DNA of 55,811 nucleotides from Hydrogenovibrio sp049975065 (GTDB lineage: Bacteria; Pseudomonadota; Gammaproteobacteria; Thiomicrospirales; Thiomicrospiraceae): NCBI GenBank assembly GCA_049975065.1, contig JBNGDN010000004.1, one strand, 5' to 3'. Of this stretch, positions 52,854 to 55,811 are shown one piece after another. Numbering within the stretch: the first letter of the stretch is position 1; each line of letters opens with the position of its first letter. The notes beneath the pieces were generated by a model. The model saw nothing but the letters and a program-made list of their open reading frames with translations, had not been told where the DNA came from and did not search any database. A program made the translations under genes and the position numbers.

Positions 52854-53755
52854 GGCTCATCCTGTTGGCGCGGGGCAGAGCGCTGGGTGTGATCGGGTTG
52901 CGATGACAGGGCTTGATGCAATTCCGTCTCGGTTAAGAAGCCGTATTCGGCAAACACCTTCAAGCCGTGTTTGGAGCTGGCAAAGGCCATGAATTCGCGA
53001 GCCAGTTCCGGCTGGCTGGAAAAGGACAGCAGGTTCAACTCCAAGCGTTTCGGCGGGGCGAGATCGGCGGGCAGCGGAATGGCGTCCATCTGGAATTCGG
53101 TTTCCGGCCAGCGGCTGGTGGCGTACCAGTTGATGGCAAGATCGGCATCGCCGCGTTTAATCGCATTGAAAATCCGGTGGGAGTCGGTGGTGAAGTAGGT
53201 GACGTTATCGTAGACCTGATCGGTGATGCCTTGGCGGTCGAGCAATGTTTGCGTGTTTCGACCCACCGCGCCGGATTCCGGTGACGACAGCACCACGGAA
53301 ATGTCGGGGTCGTAAAGTTGATGGAGGTCGTTGGTCAGATGCTTGGGGTTGCCTTCGGCAATAATTAAGGCAAGGCGGTTATAGCCGACAAAGACATAAT
53401 CCTTCAACAGACCTTCGGATTGGTATTGTTGGCGATAGGTTTCGGAGCCGGGAAAGAAAATATCGCCTTTGCGTTCTTCTTTCAGCGTGTGGTAGAGATA
53501 GCCGGTGGCACCTTGTTTGATGGTGACCTTGACGTTATGAGTCGCTTCAAACTCCCGCGCCAGTTCCTGCAAGGGACGCACCATGGTGATGCCGCTGTAG
53601 ATAATCAGTTCGGGCTGGCTCTGGTGGTCGGAGGGCGACGAGTCGTCCAGTTTCTGCGCCTCGCACCCCAGCAGTACAAACAACGCCCAGCCCCAAAGAA
53701 TGACCAGGCCTGGGCGAATGGAAAAACGGCGGTGTTGGGGTTGGATTGGGTTCAT
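52850..53755 (-). CDS. periplasmic substrate-binding lipoprotein, molybdate-binding-like
   Basis: This 301-residue lipoprotein has a leader ending in VLLGC (Cys31). The mature part resembles ABC-type oxyanion-binding proteins of the ModA class: LIIYSGITMVRPLQELAREFEATHNVKVTIKQGATGYLYHTL, then GDIFFPGSETYRQQ, and later RGDADLAINWYATSRW. No permease or ATPase gene is adjacent. The stop codon overlaps the hybrid histidine kinase start by four bases, which argues that the protein is a ligand receptor for the kinase, not a transporter part. The ligand, perhaps an oxyanion such as molybdate, tungstate or a related species, cannot be fixed from sequence. CCAGGCCTGG at 53704 encodes Pro-Gly-Leu. Confidence 0.85.
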   Translation of the reverse strand: MNPIQPQHRRFSIRPGLVILWGWALFVLLGCEAQKLDDSSPSDHQSQPELIIYSGITMVRPLQELAREFEATHNVKVTIKQGATGYLYHTLKEERKGDIFFPGSETYRQQYQSEGLLKDYVFVGYNRLALIIAEGNPKHLTNDLHQLYDPDISVVLSSPESGAVGRNTQTLLDRQGITDQVYDNVTYFTTDSHRIFNAIKRGDADLAINWYATSRWPETEFQMDAIPLPADLAPPKRLELNLLSFSSQPELAREFMAFASSKHGLKVFAEYGFLTETELHQALSSQPDHTQRSAPRQQDEP

Positions 53756-53834
53756 TGGCGGATAACGACGATAACGGGGTTAGGATTCATTAGTTCACAA
53801 AACAGCCATTTTACCTGAAATTGGGGGGCGCGTA

Positions 53835-54830
53835 TCAGGGTTTCTCGGCGATGAGCACGGCTCGCCGTGGCGCGGGATAGCCTTCAAGCGTTTTATTCGG
53901 GTCGCTGGGGTCGAGGAAGTCTTGCAGCGAGTTCCATTCCATCCACTCGGTGGCGCGTTGTTCTTCGATTGAGGTCTGGTTTAAATCCACACAGCGCACC
54001 TTTTTAAAGCCACACTTTTCCAGCCAGCGCTGCAGCTCGGCCACGGATGGGATAAACCAGACATTGTTCATTTGCGCATAGCGGTCGCTGGGCACTAAGA
54101 GTTGGCCGTAATCGTCGGGCACCACTAGCGTTTCCAATACCAGCTCACCGCCGGAACGCAGTTGGCGTTTTAAATCCAAAATGTGGTCGATTGGCGAACG
54201 GCGATGGTAGAGCACGCCCATGGAAAACACCGTATCAAACACATCGGATTGCGGTTGCGCGGGCAGCTGTTCCAGCGTTAAGGGCAAAAAGAAGGCCGGT
54301 TGTGCGTCGCCGACAAAGTGCTTTACCGCCAAGAACTGAGTCATAAACAACAAACTGGGATCAACGCCAATGGCAAGTTCCGCGCCTTCGCCGAGCATGC
54401 GCCACAAGTGATAGCCGCTGCCGCACCCAATGTCCAGCACTTTGCGCCCTTCAAGTGGGGCGAGATGGGGGGCAACGCGATCCCACTTCCAGTCCGAACG
54501 CCATTCGGTGTCGATGTGAATGCCTTCCAGCGTAAACGGCCCTTTGCGCCAAGGCATTAAGGCGCGCAGCGCGTCGGTTAAACTGGCTCGATCCGCTTCT
54601 GAAAAGTCTTTGGAGCCAGCCGTGACCACGGCCTGATTTAACCAGGCCTGGTCGGAAGCCGGAAATTGCATTATGCAATCCAGTGCCGGTTGCCAGCGTG
54701 GCAGGTTGCCGTTGCCGTTGGCATCCAGCGCCAAATCCAATAATGGCGGGAGGCTGCTGTGCCAGTGATCGAGGCGGTGTTGATTCAATTGAGGCCAGAA
54801 AGAAGTGTAGTGTTGGTGGTAATGTTTCAC
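53835..54830 (-). CDS. cmoB: tRNA U34 carboxymethyltransferase
   Basis: This 331-residue protein is CmoB, which transfers the carboxymethyl group from carboxy-SAM to hydroxyuridine 34 of several tRNAs. The SAM-type motif is VLDIGCGSGYHLWRM at about residues 130-144. The family segments MPWRKGPFTLEGIHIDTEWRSDWKWDRV and VFSMGVLYHRRSPIDHI are intact, and SIEEQRATEWM is near the end. The length matches E. coli CmoB (323). cmoA lies immediately upstream with a 46-base gap. CCAGGCCTGG at 54642 encodes Gln-Ala-Trp. Confidence 0.97.
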   Translation of the reverse strand: MKHYHQHYTSFWPQLNQHRLDHWHSSLPPLLDLALDANGNGNLPRWQPALDCIMQFPASDQAWLNQAVVTAGSKDFSEADRASLTDALRALMPWRKGPFTLEGIHIDTEWRSDWKWDRVAPHLAPLEGRKVLDIGCGSGYHLWRMLGEGAELAIGVDPSLLFMTQFLAVKHFVGDAQPAFFLPLTLEQLPAQPQSDVFDTVFSMGVLYHRRSPIDHILDLKRQLRSGGELVLETLVVPDDYGQLLVPSDRYAQMNNVWFIPSVAELQRWLEKCGFKKVRCVDLNQTSIEEQRATEWMEWNSLQDFLDPSDPNKTLEGYPAPRRAVLIAEKP

Positions 54831-54876
54831 ATGGAACCTCTTAACGTAAAAATTTCAGGCGGTTTCGGCTTTTAGT

Positions 54877-55608
54877 CTAAGCGGGCTTAATGGCGAGAAA
54901 CGAAGCAAAGTTGTAGGCTTGAAACCAGATATTGGCATCCGCGAATCCCGCCTGTTTCAAGCGCGACAAATGGGTGGCTTCGGTGTCGCTGATGAGCACA
55001 TTTTCCAGGGACGCGCGTTTTTGACCGATTTCCAGTTCGGAATACCCGTTGGCACGCTTAAATTGCCAGTGTAAATGCTCAATAGCCGATTGCAGCGATT
55101 GCGATTCAAAGTGGATTTTTTCCGATAAAATCAAAATGCCTCCAGGGTTCAGTCCCTGATAAATTCGATTAATCAGTCTCTGGCGTTCGCTCGGGTCAAT
55201 AAACTGCAAGGTGAAATTAATGACCACCACCGACGCGTTTTCGATGACGGTGTCGGCCATGTCTTCGCAGTGCAACGCCACCGGAATGTCGGAGTGAAAG
55301 CCGTCAATGTGTTCGCGCGCACGGTCAATCATCGGCTGGGAAGTGTCCACGGCAATAATGCGACAACCGGCTGGCGCACGACGGCGCAGCGTGAGCGTAG
55401 CCGCCCCCAGCGAACACCCCAGATCATAAAGCCGAGAGTCGGCTTGCGCAAATTGCGCGGTCAACTCGCCGATGCCGGTCAGAATCGTCTGATACCCCGG
55501 CACCGAACGCTGAATCATATCCGGAAACACCGCCACCACCGACTCGTCGAACTGAAATTCGCCAATGGCTTCATGTGGGTGGGCATAAATGGTGTCTTTC
55601 ACAGTCAT
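54877..55608 (-). CDS. cmoA: carboxy-S-adenosyl-L-methionine synthase
   Basis: This 243-residue CmoA makes carboxy-SAM from SAM and prephenate. Motifs are FDESVVAVFPDMIQRSVPGY near the start, YDLGCSLGAATLTLRR (SAM site), MADTVIENASVVVINFTLQF and the LSEKIHFE segment. The length equals that of E. coli CmoA (247). It is followed by cmoB, the enzyme that uses its product, so the two form a functional pair for wobble uridine modification. Confidence 0.97.
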   Translation of the reverse strand: MTVKDTIYAHPHEAIGEFQFDESVVAVFPDMIQRSVPGYQTILTGIGELTAQFAQADSRLYDLGCSLGAATLTLRRRAPAGCRIIAVDTSQPMIDRAREHIDGFHSDIPVALHCEDMADTVIENASVVVINFTLQFIDPSERQRLINRIYQGLNPGGILILSEKIHFESQSLQSAIEHLHWQFKRANGYSELEIGQKRASLENVLISDTEATHLSRLKQAGFADANIWFQAYNFASFLAIKPA

Positions 55609-55665
55609 CCGATCCTATGGGTAAGGGGTGTTTGGGCGAGTTATTTTATCAATGATTTTGTTTAT

Positions 55666-55809
55666 TCAATGACTTCGTTGTTGCCATTTGAAAATATCCA
55701 GTAATAGAATGGCGCGGTCATCAATTTTGTAAACCAGTGTATAACCTTGATGGATTCAATCGCGATAAGCGTCATGCGTGCGGTAGTGAGAGGATCGGCA
55801 CATCATCGG
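55666..55809 (-). pseudogene. C-terminal remnant of a RelE/ParE-like toxin with an in-frame stop
   Basis: At the right edge the minus strand reads ...SSHYRTHDAYRD, a TGA at 55758-55756, then IHQGYTLVYKIDDRAILLLDIFKWQQRSH and a stop at 55668-55666. The combined piece resembles the C-terminal half of a RelE/ParE-superfamily toxin, with strands around a Tyr-Lys-Ile-Asp core. The stop replaces one codon, for which CGA (Arg) or TGG (Trp) is a single change away. The N-terminal half and any antitoxin lie beyond the window. The resemblance is moderate and the start is unknown. Confidence 0.4.
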
Positions 55810-55811
55810 TT

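Larger units (their letters stand above)
8618..54651. repeat. iterated palindrome CCAGGCCTGG, 19 exact copies dispersed over this span
   Basis: Exact copies start at 8618, 12510, 13612, 18397, 19323, 29974, 32190, 34174, 35737, 36264, 40544, 43195, 48150, 48598, 50296, 50708, 52322, 53704 and 54642. A random 10-mer would occur about 0.05 times in this window. Five copies are intergenic and fourteen are inside genes. In genes they are read as Pro-Gly-Leu (eight) or Gln-Ala-Trp (six), never in the third frame. Near matches, differing only at an outer base, start at 5681, 6765, 21018, 27971, 28709, 31658, 33914, 45851 and 48090. The first 8.6 kb has none exact. The role is unknown. Confidence 0.9.

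Noticed and set aside
8618..54651. Treating every CCAGGCCTGG as an intrinsic terminator
   Set aside because: Fourteen of the 19 copies are inside coding sequence and most lack a T-run; only the one at 19308-19347 has true terminator features.

Overview
The window is bacterial chromosome of about 50% GC. The gene set points to a gammaproteobacterium, probably a marine or halophilic sulfur oxidiser near Thiomicrospira/Hydrogenovibrio. That placement is an inference from gene content (Mrp antiporter, system II cytochrome c maturation, MlaA, FadL and Bat proteins, and an engB/resB-ccsA-dsbA/polA/thrB neighbourhood like that seen near the origin in other gammaproteobacteria); no rRNA is present to test it. 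I saw no tRNA, rRNA, CRISPR array, transposase or phage gene. One 10-N assembly gap lies inside dsbA.

Layout. 0.3-1.3 kb: yjbQ with a small unknown partner and a small lipoprotein. 1.3-9.3 kb: a Na+/phosphate symporter-like protein, divergent from a six-gene mrp Na+/H+ antiporter operon in which mrpA is fused to mrpB. 9.4-13.6 kb: mlaA, an OxyR-type regulator, a DnaA-box-rich intergenic region, and an acetolactate-synthase-like gene with a small downstream partner. 13.7-17.6 kb: resB-ccsA-dsbA for periplasmic cytochrome c and disulfide chemistry. 17.7-25.7 kb: engB, two outer-membrane proteins, polA, thrB, and a doublet of stand-alone FliG-C-like proteins. 25.8-31.1 kb: midA-like methyltransferase, uppP, nnrD, purK and purE. 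31.2-37.8 kb: an ArsR-rhodanese regulator divergent from a frameshifted MFS transporter with a perfect 26-nt palindrome as likely operator, then an inverted-repeat element, prlC, a lipocalin and a FadL-type protein. 37.9-42.8 kb: a PCuAC copper-chaperone fusion and the lplT-aas lysophospholipid recycling pair. 43.0-50.5 kb: a complete moxR-DUF58-DUF4381-batA-batB/C-batD operon with a good promoter. 50.6-53.8 kb: a periplasmic binding lipoprotein translationally coupled to a hybrid histidine kinase. 53.8-55.6 kb: cmoA-cmoB for wobble uridine modification. The right edge holds a broken RelE/ParE-like toxin remnant.

The most striking signal is not a gene. The 10-bp palindrome CCAGGCCTGG occurs 19 times exactly, against about 0.05 expected by chance for a random 10-mer, and about nine more sites differ only at an outermost base. 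It lies in both coding and intergenic DNA. Inside genes it is read in only two of three frames (Pro-Gly-Leu or Gln-Ala-Trp), and between genes it often forms the centre of larger hairpins. It resembles a highly iterated palindrome or uptake/recognition motif. Other leads are the FliG-C-like doublet, the binding-protein/hybrid-kinase pair, the PCuAC fusion, the OxyR homologue without the resolving cysteine, and a 5-bp duplication that breaks the MFS gene.
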